Of a stretch of 64,000 nucleotides of DNA, positions 35,001 through 43,479 are shown one piece after another. How positions within the stretch are numbered: position 1 is the first letter of the stretch; the number at the start of each line of letters is the position of its first letter. This DNA is from Planktothrix paucivesiculata PCC 9631 (GTDB lineage: Bacteria > Cyanobacteriota > Cyanobacteriia > Cyanobacteriales > Microcoleaceae). The stretch covers positions 114,584-178,583 of the forward strand of contig NZ_LR735002.1 in NCBI RefSeq assembly GCF_900009265.2. The letters run 5' to 3'. A program made the translations under genes and the position numbers. Below the pieces are notes generated by a model that had not been told where the DNA came from, did not search any database, and saw only the letters and a list, made by a program, of their open reading frames with translations.

Positions 35001-36860
35001 ATGTTTTCAGCCCAATGTTTTAAATATGGTCGCATTGGTAAACTAGACCTTGTTCAAAGCCAATCTATTCAAACACCAATTCTCTTTCCTGTAGTTTCCC
35101 TAGTAACGGGTACAACAGCAAAAGGTGGGGGTCTCTGGAAATATATTTTACAAGCTGATTGTCAGAATAGTTTATTACGTCGTAATTTACCCGTTTTATC
35201 TCAAGTTCTGCACTTTTTAGATTTTATTCGGGATAGACCCAATCAATTAAATAAATGGCGAAGTCAAGGAATTATTAAACGTTATCATCAGGATTTATCA
35301 CCTGGATTTGATTATACAGCCCCTCTATTTTTGGATTCTGGAGGGTTTAAATTACTCTGGAACCAAAGTATAGACTTATCAGCTTATGGTCTTTCTATTG
35401 AAAATGGACAAGGCCCTCAATCCATATTACAATTACAAAAAGATTTTGGAGGACAGATTATTGCGACATTAGATTATCCATTACCGCCTAAATTATCAGA
35501 AATTGAAGCTAAAGAACGAATGTTAAAAAGTATCAATAATGCTGTTGAAACCGCTTTAATACTTCAAAATGATTCAGATTATAATCCTTTTCTATATGTA
35601 GCTGCTCATGGTCAAGATAGAACTAGCATGGGAAACTATATTAAAAGCGTGTTTGATAAATTTCATCGAGAAGAATTAAGAAACTATCCTTTTGGATTTG
35701 CCGTTGGTTCATTAGTTCCACTGAGAGGAGCGCATAAATATAGTGCAATTATTAATCTAATTTTAGGCTTAAAGGAAAATATTCCTAAAGAAAAAATTGA
35801 TAGAATCCCTATTCATGTTTTTGGAATAACAGGGAGTTTAATTCCAATCTTAGCTTATCTAGGAGTAGATAGTTTTGACTCTAGTAGTTATATTCAAGAA
35901 GCAAGAGGTTTGGGCTATATTGAACCTCTCACTGGACGTTCTCGCCCAATTTTAGGAATGGAAAAAATAACTTGTGATTGTTGTATTTGTCAAAATGCTA
36001 ATTTAAAACATATACAAGATGCCTTAACCTCAGAAATTCGCGGTCGTCCTGTTCACAATGGGCATTATAAAAGTAAATATTATGCTGATATTGCTTTACA
36101 TAATTTAGAAATGGATTTTAGAATCTTGGAAAAAACTCAAGAATCTATAAAATCTGATGAACTTCAGGAGTATGTTATTGAGCATACAGAAAAATTTACT
36201 AATTTACGTCCAGCTTTATCCTATTTAGGGACGCAAGATGATGGTTTACAGAAAAGATTATCACGCCTAGTAATCTCAATGGCTCCTCCTATTCAAAGTC
36301 AAAAAAATCAGCTTGAAGGTTTCGTTTCCCTTCAGTACACTCCTGAGGATTTTAATATTTTGACCAATGGTTATAACCCTTCAGGACATAAACAGATATT
36401 ACTAATTATCCCTTGTTCTGAAAATAAACCTTATTCTATGTCTCATTCTCACCGTCTAATTAAACAACGCTTAGACGAAACTTTTGGTGAAAAAACAAAA
36501 TTGATTCATAAAGTTACCCTATCGGGGCTTTACGGCCCTGTTCCTGAAGAATATGAACTTGAGTCTGCCATCTTGGGGTATGATTTTCGCTTAGAGCGAT
36601 TTAATAATGCTCAAATTAGTTTGCTAACAGAACGTCTGACCTTATATTTAGAACGTTATAGCAATCACTATATTGCTTGCATTGGATACGCGACCAGTAT
36701 GGCCTATCGCACTGTTTTGGAAAAGGTTGCCAAGAAAAATGCTAATTTCAAGGTTCTACCCGTCAAACCGAAAGCTCGGAAAATGACAGAGTTTTATCGC
36801 CCTGAGAATGTAGCCGAGTTACTTCAACAGCTTGACTTGGTTCTTCGTGAAAGACTATGA
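35001..36860 (+). CDS. TGT/DpdA-like transglycosylase with ArcS-like C-terminal domain
   Basis: 619 residues. Residues about 95-375 form a TGT barrel: LDSGGFKLL with D112 (proton-transfer site), LDYP with D158 (base recognition), and VDSFDSSSY with D293 (nucleophile position). A zinc site C325-x-C327-x2-C330 with H367 (LHNLEM) completes it. The canonical VQGG loop is replaced by VAAHGQD (200-206), as in distant members such as DpdA. Residues about 460-600 form a second domain with PCSENKPYSMSHSH (471-484), an exact fit to the archaeosine-synthase motif PC-x3-KPY-x2-S-x2-H. The protein could place preQ0 in DNA or RNA and modify it further (inference). A DUF262 and a HEPN gene follow. GC content looks lower than in flanking genes. 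Confidence 0.8.
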   Translation: MFSAQCFKYGRIGKLDLVQSQSIQTPILFPVVSLVTGTTAKGGGLWKYILQADCQNSLLRRNLPVLSQVLHFLDFIRDRPNQLNKWRSQGIIKRYHQDLSPGFDYTAPLFLDSGGFKLLWNQSIDLSAYGLSIENGQGPQSILQLQKDFGGQIIATLDYPLPPKLSEIEAKERMLKSINNAVETALILQNDSDYNPFLYVAAHGQDRTSMGNYIKSVFDKFHREELRNYPFGFAVGSLVPLRGAHKYSAIINLILGLKENIPKEKIDRIPIHVFGITGSLIPILAYLGVDSFDSSSYIQEARGLGYIEPLTGRSRPILGMEKITCDCCICQNANLKHIQDALTSEIRGRPVHNGHYKSKYYADIALHNLEMDFRILEKTQESIKSDELQEYVIEHTEKFTNLRPALSYLGTQDDGLQKRLSRLVISMAPPIQSQKNQLEGFVSLQYTPEDFNILTNGYNPSGHKQILLIIPCSENKPYSMSHSHRLIKQRLDETFGEKTKLIHKVTLSGLYGPVPEEYELESAILGYDFRLERFNNAQISLLTERLTLYLERYSNHYIACIGYATSMAYRTVLEKVAKKNANFKVLPVKPKARKMTEFYRPENVAELLQQLDLVLRERL

Positions 36861-36923
36861 TAAGCTAGAATTAAATTGAATGATAGCTTTTAAACTTAAT
36901 TGCAATAAAAGGAGAAATAAAAG

Positions 36924-38030
36924 ATGCCTTCTCTTGAAGAAATCATTGATGAAAAAATTGGTGAAGTTCGTACAGAATCGCTAGATTTAAGTTTTGGTGA
37001 GATTGTTAACTTACACGCAAATAATGAACTAATTATTCAACCAGAATATCAACGTTTATTTAGATGGTCTGATGTGCAAAAATCCAGGTTGATAGAATCA
37101 ATTCTTTTAGAATTGCCTATTCCACAAATTTTTGTTATAGAGAATTCCGACGGTGTATTTGAATTGATTGATGGTCTGCAAAGAGTAAGTTCAGTGATCC
37201 AATTTGTTGATTCTTCACAATTGAAAGACAAAGATGATCAACCTTTGCTTCCTTTAAAATTGCAAGGGTGTGATTTAATTAAAGAACTAGACGATAAACT
37301 ATTTAATGATCTATCTTTAACACTTAGACTAAGAATTAAAAGATCATCAATCAGAACTGTTATCATTAAAAGACAAAGTAAATCTTTTTTAAGATATAAT
37401 ATGTTTAAAAGGTTGAATACAGGTGGTGAAAGTTTAGAACCTCAAGAGATTCGTAATTGTTCAGCAAGAATGGTGGGAGAAAAAGGAATTAATTTTTATG
37501 AATTTTTAACTCAAAAAGCATCTAATCCTAATTTCAGAAAATGTATAGAAACTTTACCAGAAGAAGATAAAGATGAAAAAGCTGATGAAGAATTAGTGTT
37601 AAGGTTTTTTGCAGCTAAAAACGCTCCAGATTTATTTAAGTCAAGTGTAAAAGACTGGCTCGATATTTATATGGAAAAAATACTGTTAGAAGAAATTGAT
37701 TTTGATTATCAATCTGAAAGCAATCAGTTTGATAACTTATTTGAGATCCTTGCCAGAACACTAGGTGAAAATTCTTTTGTAATTTATAAAGATAATCAAC
37801 CTAAAGGAAACTTAAAACCTGCTTACTATGAAGCAATTACCGTAGGTACTTGTAATGCCTTAGATAAGCTGATGGACATTTCTGATGAAGTAATTAAACA
37901 AAAAATTATTGAAACGGTTCAAAGTAATGACTTTAAGCAGTATACTGGCTCAGGAGCCAATAAAAAAAGTTGGCTTAAAAATAGAATTAATACTATTGAA
38001 AACGCTTTACTAGAACTAATTCAAAACTAA
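36924..38030 (+). CDS. DUF262 (ParB/Srx-like) protein without HNH domain
   Basis: 368 residues. All DUF262 motifs are present: QPEYQRLFRWS (39-49), ELIDGLQRVSS (80-90), and FKRLNTGGESLEPQEIRN (161-178). This fold binds and hydrolyses nucleotides and is the R-subunit core of GmrSD and BrxU-type restriction enzymes. The C-terminal 190 residues lack the HNH/DUF1524 nuclease that GmrS-GmrD enzymes carry. It begins 63 nt after the transglycosylase with AAAGGAG before the ATG, and its stop overlaps the HEPN start by one base. It probably senses or processes modified DNA with its neighbours, but this is inference. Confidence 0.88.
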   Translation: MPSLEEIIDEKIGEVRTESLDLSFGEIVNLHANNELIIQPEYQRLFRWSDVQKSRLIESILLELPIPQIFVIENSDGVFELIDGLQRVSSVIQFVDSSQLKDKDDQPLLPLKLQGCDLIKELDDKLFNDLSLTLRLRIKRSSIRTVIIKRQSKSFLRYNMFKRLNTGGESLEPQEIRNCSARMVGEKGINFYEFLTQKASNPNFRKCIETLPEEDKDEKADEELVLRFFAAKNAPDLFKSSVKDWLDIYMEKILLEEIDFDYQSESNQFDNLFEILARTLGENSFVIYKDNQPKGNLKPAYYEAITVGTCNALDKLMDISDEVIKQKIIETVQSNDFKQYTGSGANKKSWLKNRINTIENALLELIQN

Positions 38031-38662
38031 TGAGTAATTGGTCTCAAGAACTAGAAAATGATTTAAGCTGGCGGGAAGCAGAACTTGTATCACTAAAGTT
38101 GCAGGTGTTAAAAACTACTAAAGGTTCTGTAATATACCAAGCACTTCTGCGTGCATTGTGGGCAATGCTGTATGCTCACTATGAAGGATTTTGTAAATTT
38201 GCTTGGGATCTTTATTTAGAAGAATTACAGAAATTAGGAATTAAGAGAAAAGATTGTAGAGAAGAAATCGCTAAACTATCGTTACAAAAATACCTTAATA
38301 GCTTTAAATGGGACTTAAGTATAGATAGCTTTTGGGAATTCGGGCAAACTGGGTTTCAAAAAATGTTAGAAGAAGATTTGGATTTTTCAACTAAACTCGA
38401 TACAGAATCCAATCTTTATCCAAATTTATTAAAGAAAAACTCTATTCAGGTTTGTTTGAATTACCAATTAGTTGAAAAATATGAAATAGAGTTAAAAGCT
38501 TTGGTAAAAAGGAGGAATCACATTGCTCATGGTAAAAAGATGATTATCAAAGACTTGCAAGAATATAAAAAATATGAAGATGCTGCTATAGAAGTTATGC
38601 ACGAATTAGCAATCTCTATCGTTGATTGTTTGGATAATAAGTCATATCTGAAAAATCCATAA
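38030..38662 (+). CDS. HEPN protein of the MAE_28990/MAE_18760 type
   Basis: 210 residues, all helical. The HEPN catalytic pattern R-x4-6-H is present as R162-NHIA-H167 within LVKRRNHIAHGKK, and the N-terminal YQALLRALWAMLYAHYEGFC is typical of this family. HEPN proteins are often metal-independent RNases used in toxin and defence systems. Its ATG overlaps the DUF262 stop (TAATG), so the two are translationally coupled and likely work as one unit. DUF262 and this HEPN type recur together in cyanobacteria. Confidence 0.88.
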   Translation: MSNWSQELENDLSWREAELVSLKLQVLKTTKGSVIYQALLRALWAMLYAHYEGFCKFAWDLYLEELQKLGIKRKDCREEIAKLSLQKYLNSFKWDLSIDSFWEFGQTGFQKMLEEDLDFSTKLDTESNLYPNLLKKNSIQVCLNYQLVEKYEIELKALVKRRNHIAHGKKMIIKDLQEYKKYEDAAIEVMHELAISIVDCLDNKSYLKNP

Positions 38663-38748
38663 TTAATTTGTTTTATGAATCATATGATTTAAGGTTAATC
38701 TAAATAATTCCTATTGTTGAATGATGCGATCGCTCTCTATATTGTTAA

Positions 38749-39090
38749 TTACCCTATACTAGAAATTAAATCTCCGATCTCTTGAGGGGTAGCACCTGTA
38801 GCTAAAATAGCCTTAATTAACAACTCAATAGAAACCGAACCATCCCCATTTTCTGCTTTAGCAATACGCGGTTGACTAGAATGAATTTTTTCAGCTAACT
38901 CTGATTGTGTCATCAAATTTTGACGACGTTCTTTTAAATGACGACTTAATACTAATTTAATTTCAACTAATAACACTTCTTCCGGTGTGAGTTTTAAAAA
39001 TTCAGCAACAGTTCCAACTTTCCAACCTTTAGCTTCTAAGCGTTTCTTTTTTTCTTGATCCATTGCATGATTAGGACTAATCTCTGTCAT
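38749..39090 (-). CDS. XRE-type antitoxin (HigA) of a broken HigBA module
   Basis: 113 residues. The C-terminal half is a helix-turn-helix (LMTQSELAEKIHSSQPRIAKAE). The N-terminal part (KKKRLEAKGWKVGTVAEFLKLTPEE) is typical of HigA proteins that accompany Gp49-like/DUF891 toxins. It overlaps the toxin gene by 14 nt, in the order toxin then antitoxin. Because the toxin has a premature stop, this antitoxin may now be free of a partner, or may serve as an anti-addiction gene against related toxins. Confidence 0.85.
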   Translation of the reverse strand: MTEISPNHAMDQEKKKRLEAKGWKVGTVAEFLKLTPEEVLLVEIKLVLSRHLKERRQNLMTQSELAEKIHSSQPRIAKAENGDGSVSIELLIKAILATGATPQEIGDLISSIG

Positions 39091-39409
39091 ATTGCGTCAA
39101 CCTCTTTTTACAATTTTCAATAACAATTTTTGGTGTGGTTCGGGTTGTTTTACTAAAAATATCAACAATTAAAATAGCATCGTGATCAATTCGATAAATA
39201 ATTCGCCAGGTTTGACGACTATCTCGGATTCTTAATTCATGACAGTTATTTCCAATACTGGGCATCGGTCGAGAGTGAGGCATCCCCAAATTTTAACCTT
39301 GCTGCAACCTCCTTAAGAAAACACCTGCTTCAATTCTTGCGTTTTGACTAAAAGGTGGAGTTCTAACTTCTCCGTGCAACCAGATTAGGGGTTTATCCTG
39401 CTGATTCAT
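39077..39409 (-). pseudogene. HigB-like (Gp49/DUF891) toxin with a nonsense mutation
   Basis: From the ATG at 39409 the frame reads MNQQDKPLIWLHGEVRTPPF, then SQNARIEAGVFLRRLQQG, then a TAA at 39293-39295, then NLGMPHSRPMPSIGNNCHEL and RIRDSRQTWRIIYRIDHDAI to the normal end at 39077. Family members have a Glu at the stop position (RRLQxGExLxMPHSRPM), so a single G-to-T change would create the TAA. The second half alone lacks the first helices and is unlikely to be toxic. No frameshift is needed to restore the full 110-residue protein. Confidence 0.85.
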
Positions 39410-39553
39410 CTTTTAAATATATCAGATTTAATCCAGTATATCAGATTTGATATATGGGATTAACGGATTTTAATTCATTGTTGGGTTTCCTTTTCATTCA
39501 ACCGAGCCAATGGTAACGCTAAGATAATTAAGGACTGTACCACTCGAAATGTA

Positions 39554-42541
39554 GTGAACTCAAAATTGCTCTCTGACCCCCTGCCCTATCCCAACAACTC
39601 CCCCAACACCATCCGCATTCGGGGGGCGAAACAACATAACTTGAAAAATGTTGATTTGGAGTTACCGCGCGATCGCTTAATTGTATTTACAGGCGTTTCC
39701 GGCTCTGGGAAATCGTCCCTCGCCTTTGATACCATCTTCGCTGAAGGTCAGCGCCGCTATGTGGAGTCCCTGAGCGCCTACGCCCGCCAATTCCTCGGAC
39801 AACTGGATAAACCCGATGTCGATGCGATCGATGGCTTGAGTCCCGCCATTTCCATTGACCAGAAATCAACCTCCCATAACCCCCGCTCTACCGTTGGGAC
39901 GGTGACGGAGATTTATGATTATTTGCGGTTGCTATTTGGTCGCGCTGGACAGCCCCATTGTCCGATGTGCGATCGCAATATTGCCCCCCAAACCATTGAT
40001 GAGATGTGCGATCGGATCATGGAACTTCCAGACCGCACCAAATTCATGATCCTAGCTCCAGTTGTTAGGGGAAAAAAAGGAACCCACCGCAAGCTATTAT
40101 CAAGTTTAGCCTCCCAGGGATTTGTGCGTGTTAGGGTGAATCATGAGGTTTTGGAACTCTCAGAAAATATTGAATTAGATAAAAACCATAGCCATAATAT
40201 TGAAATTGTTATTGACCGCTTAATTAAAAAACCAGGACTACAAGAACGTCTCGCTGATTCCTTAACCACCTGTTTAAAACAATCAAATGGAATTGCAATT
40301 ATCAAACTCTTAGATGATAGATCAACGGATGCAAAAAATGAAAATTCTGAAGATCCAGAACATCAGGATCATTTAGAACAAGATAACTTTGAATCCCCCT
40401 CAATTAAAGGGGTAGAATCTTCACAATTAATATTTTCTGAAAACTTCGCTTGTCCCGAACATGGGGCGGTAATGGAAGAACTTTCTCCTCGGTTATTTTC
40501 TTTTAATTCTCCCTTTGGGGCTTGTCCAAGTTGTCATGGTTTAGGACATCTCAAAACCTTTTCCTCGGAGTTAGTCATTCCCGACCCCACTCAACCCGTT
40601 TATACGGCCATTGCTCCTTGGTCAGATAAGGATAATTCCTATTATTTATCCATTTTACATAGTGTCGGTCAAGCCTTTGGTTTTGAGATTACCACTCCTT
40701 GGAATCAACTCACAAAAGAACAACAAAATATTATCCTTTATGGTTCAGAGGAACCTATTTTAATTGAAACCGATTCTCGCTATCGAGAAAACAAAGGTTA
40801 TTATCGACCCTACGCCGGGGTATTGCCATTATTACAACGTCAATATCAAGATAGTGCTTCCGAATTACAAAAGCAAAAATTAGAACAATATTTAATTGAT
40901 CAACCCTGCGAAGTTTGTCTGGGAAAACGACTCAAACCCGAAGCCCTAGCGGTGCGAGTTGGACAATATCAAATCGATGAATTAACAGGGGTTTCAATTC
41001 AGGATTGTTTAAACCGAATTAATCAGTTAAACCTAACCGAAAGACAAGCAAAAATAGCGGAATTAGTTCTGCGGGAAATCAGAGCCAGATTGCAATTTTT
41101 ACTCGATGTAGGATTAGACTATTTAACCCTAGCTAGAACCGCATCTACCCTATCAGGAGGAGAAGCCCAACGGATTCGGTTAGCTACTCAAATTGGAGCG
41201 GGTTTAACGGGGGTTTTATATGTATTAGATGAACCTAGTATTGGTTTACATCAACGGGATAATACAAAACTCTTAAATACGTTGATAAAATTACGGGATT
41301 TAGGTAACACTTTAATTGTGGTTGAACATGATGAAGAAACCATTCGGGCGGCGGATCATTTAGTGGATATTGGGCCGGGGGCGGGAGTACATGGCGGCGA
41401 AATTGTTGCTCAAGGAAATATAGAGGTTTTATTAAAAACTGAGCGCTCTTTAACGGGTGCTTATTTATCAGGAAGAAAACAAATAGAAACCCCCACAGAA
41501 AGAAGAAAAGGAAATGGAAAACAGATTAAATTAATTAACGCTACCCGCAATAACTTAAATAATATTACCGTGGAAATTCCGTTAGGAAAACTGGTGAGTA
41601 TTACGGGGGTTTCGGGTTCAGGAAAATCTACCTTAATGAGTGAATTACTGTATCCGGCTTTACAACATCATTTTACCCGTAAAGTGCCTTTTCCCAAGGA
41701 TTTAAAACAAATAGAAGGGTTAGACGCCTTAGATAAAGTGATTGTCATTGATCAATCTCCCATTGGTCGCACACCCAGATCTAACCCCGCAACTTATACC
41801 GGAGTTTTTGATATTATTCGAGAGGTTTTTACCGAAACCATTGAAGCTAAAGCCAGAGGTTATAAAGCCGGACAATTTTCGTTTAATGTTAAAGGAGGGC
41901 GGTGTGAAGCCTGCGGAGGACAGGGTGTTAATGTGATTGAAATGAACTTTTTACCCGATGTTTATGTCCAGTGTGAAGTGTGCAAAGGAGCCCGATATAA
42001 TCGGGAAACTTTACAGGTCAAATATAAAGGATATTCGATTGCAGATGTGTTAAATATGCCCGTAGAAACGGCTTTAGAAGTGTTTCAAAATATTCCTAGG
42101 GCGGCAGGTCGGTTACAAACTTTAGTGGATGTTGGTTTGGGTTATATTCAGTTAGGACAACCTGCGCCAACCTTATCAGGAGGAGAAGCCCAACGGGTTA
42201 AATTAGCATCAGAATTATCCAAAAGAGCCACGGGAAAAACCTTATATTTAATTGACGAACCGACAACGGGTTTATCCTTTTATGACGTGCATCAATTATT
42301 AAATGTATTGCAAAGATTAGTGGATAAAGGTAATTCTATTTTAGTAATTGAACATAATTTAGATGTAATTCGTTGTGCAGATTGGGTAATTGATTTAGGG
42401 CCAGAGGGAGGAGATAAAGGGGGAGAATTAATTGCAGAAGGAACCCCGGAAGATATTGCTAAAAATGCTAAATCTTATACGGGGATTTATTTAAAACAAG
42501 TGTTAAAACAACATCTTGCTAAGGTTGATACTTTGGAATAA
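39554..42541 (+). CDS. uvrA: Excinuclease ABC subunit A
   Basis: 995 residues, the damage-recognition ATPase of nucleotide excision repair. It starts at GTG 39554. Two ABC ATPase halves are visible: Walker A FTGVSGSGKSS (46-55) and ITGVSGSGKST (about residue 685), with signatures TLSGGEAQRIRLA and TLSGGEAQRVKLA. Zinc-binding cysteines occur in CPMCDRN, CPEHG/CPSCHG, CEVCLGKRLK and CEACGGQGV/CEVCKGARY. Length and motif order are standard. A HigBA module follows 87 bp later. Confidence 0.97.
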   Translation: MNSKLLSDPLPYPNNSPNTIRIRGAKQHNLKNVDLELPRDRLIVFTGVSGSGKSSLAFDTIFAEGQRRYVESLSAYARQFLGQLDKPDVDAIDGLSPAISIDQKSTSHNPRSTVGTVTEIYDYLRLLFGRAGQPHCPMCDRNIAPQTIDEMCDRIMELPDRTKFMILAPVVRGKKGTHRKLLSSLASQGFVRVRVNHEVLELSENIELDKNHSHNIEIVIDRLIKKPGLQERLADSLTTCLKQSNGIAIIKLLDDRSTDAKNENSEDPEHQDHLEQDNFESPSIKGVESSQLIFSENFACPEHGAVMEELSPRLFSFNSPFGACPSCHGLGHLKTFSSELVIPDPTQPVYTAIAPWSDKDNSYYLSILHSVGQAFGFEITTPWNQLTKEQQNIILYGSEEPILIETDSRYRENKGYYRPYAGVLPLLQRQYQDSASELQKQKLEQYLIDQPCEVCLGKRLKPEALAVRVGQYQIDELTGVSIQDCLNRINQLNLTERQAKIAELVLREIRARLQFLLDVGLDYLTLARTASTLSGGEAQRIRLATQIGAGLTGVLYVLDEPSIGLHQRDNTKLLNTLIKLRDLGNTLIVVEHDEETIRAADHLVDIGPGAGVHGGEIVAQGNIEVLLKTERSLTGAYLSGRKQIETPTERRKGNGKQIKLINATRNNLNNITVEIPLGKLVSITGVSGSGKSTLMSELLYPALQHHFTRKVPFPKDLKQIEGLDALDKVIVIDQSPIGRTPRSNPATYTGVFDIIREVFTETIEAKARGYKAGQFSFNVKGGRCEACGGQGVNVIEMNFLPDVYVQCEVCKGARYNRETLQVKYKGYSIADVLNMPVETALEVFQNIPRAAGRLQTLVDVGLGYIQLGQPAPTLSGGEAQRVKLASELSKRATGKTLYLIDEPTTGLSFYDVHQLLNVLQRLVDKGNSILVIEHNLDVIRCADWVIDLGPEGGDKGGELIAEGTPEDIAKNAKSYTGIYLKQVLKQHLAKVDTLE

Positions 42542-42628
42542 ATAATAATGAGCAAGTCATCATAAGATTTAATCTTTACTCAAAATAGTGTTTGACGCTA
42601 TGATAGTATTTTGCTATGATCAAATAGG

Positions 42629-42913
42629 ATGATTCAAAATTTTAGGTGTAAAGAAACTGAACGCTTATTCAGGAGACAGTATTCTCTCACACTCCCACCG
42701 TCAATACAACGTATTGCTCAACGTAAATTGGCGATATTGGATGCGGCTGAGAAAATAGAAGATTTGCGAGTTCCTCCTGGAAACCGTTTGGAAAAGTTAA
42801 AAGGCGATCGCCAAGATCAATATAGTATTCGTATTAATGAGCAATGGAGAATCTGTTTTAGATGGGATAATGGCAATATATTAGATGTAGAAATTGTAGA
42901 TTATCATCGTTAA
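42629..42913 (+). CDS. higB: HigB-type (RelE-fold) toxin
   Basis: 94 residues matching the HigB 'plasmid maintenance killer' pattern: MIQNFRCKETERLFRRQYS, then LDAAEKIEDLRVPPGNRLEK, then RQDQYSIRINEQWRICFRWD and VEIVDYHR. HigB cuts mRNA on the ribosome. The antitoxin gene begins 4 nt after its stop. Both genes are intact, in contrast to the broken modules at 9651 and 39077. Confidence 0.92.
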   Translation: MIQNFRCKETERLFRRQYSLTLPPSIQRIAQRKLAILDAAEKIEDLRVPPGNRLEKLKGDRQDQYSIRINEQWRICFRWDNGNILDVEIVDYHR

Positions 42914-42917
42914 AATT

Positions 42918-43226
42918 ATGATCGAACCTAAGTTAGAACCCGTTCACCCTGGTGAAATTCTATTAGAAGAATTTTTGAATCCGATGGAGATAACCTTAGA
43001 AAAGTTAGCCGAGGATATTCATATTTCTTTGATAAAAATTGATGAGATTATTCAAGGAAAATCTTCGATAACCGCAGATATTGCTTTGAGATTGTCGAAA
43101 TATTTTGAACTCTCAGAACGATTTTGGTTAAACCTTCAAATTAATTATGATTTAGAATTGGCAAAAGATCAGTTAGAAGATCGGTTAGAGTCTGAAGTAT
43201 TAAAGTTTAGTAAACAGTCAAAATGA
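42918..43226 (+). CDS. higA: HigA antitoxin
   Basis: 102 residues with the HigA opening VHPGEILLEEFLNPMEITLE, an HTH (LAEDIHISLIKIDEIIQGKS) and the ending SERFWLNLQINYDLELAKDQ. It follows higB by 4 nt, in the toxin-first order typical of higBA, and should repress the operon. Confidence 0.92.
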   Translation: MIEPKLEPVHPGEILLEEFLNPMEITLEKLAEDIHISLIKIDEIIQGKSSITADIALRLSKYFELSERFWLNLQINYDLELAKDQLEDRLESEVLKFSKQSK

Positions 43227-43253
43227 TCAGATATTTACAATTTAATTAATCAT

Positions 43254-43321
43254 TATAGCGATCGCTCATCCCCCAGTTTATCAAAAATATCCATTTTTGA
43301 GGCTAATTTGGGGATATAATT
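43254..43321. repeat. 65-bp dispersed repeat, copy 1
   Basis: It starts ATTATAGCGATCGCTCAT and contains CCATTTTTGAGGCTAATTTG. A second copy at 46668-46738 has the same order of blocks with scattered differences. Both copies lie next to TA genes (after higBA here, before the RelE-type module there). Confidence 0.75.
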
Positions 43322-43479
43322 TCTGTGCTTTCTACAAAAATATCAGTTTTTCAGAAATCGAATATTGTCGAGTTGTAGTTAAGGTCTAAGTTACTCAACC
43401 TATGGTATCAAACTATTTACCGGTATTGATAGGTGTGGCTTTTTGTTTTGAGCTATTTTAGTAAAAGGATGAACTTAAT

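Noticed and set aside
35001..36860. Calling the transglycosylase the housekeeping tRNA-guanine transglycosylase
   Set aside because: It is much longer than bacterial Tgt, the VQGG loop is replaced, and an ArcS-like domain is attached.
36924..38030. Calling the DUF262 protein a complete GmrSD-type restriction enzyme
   Set aside because: The C-terminal HNH/DUF1524 region is absent, so only the DUF262 part can be claimed.
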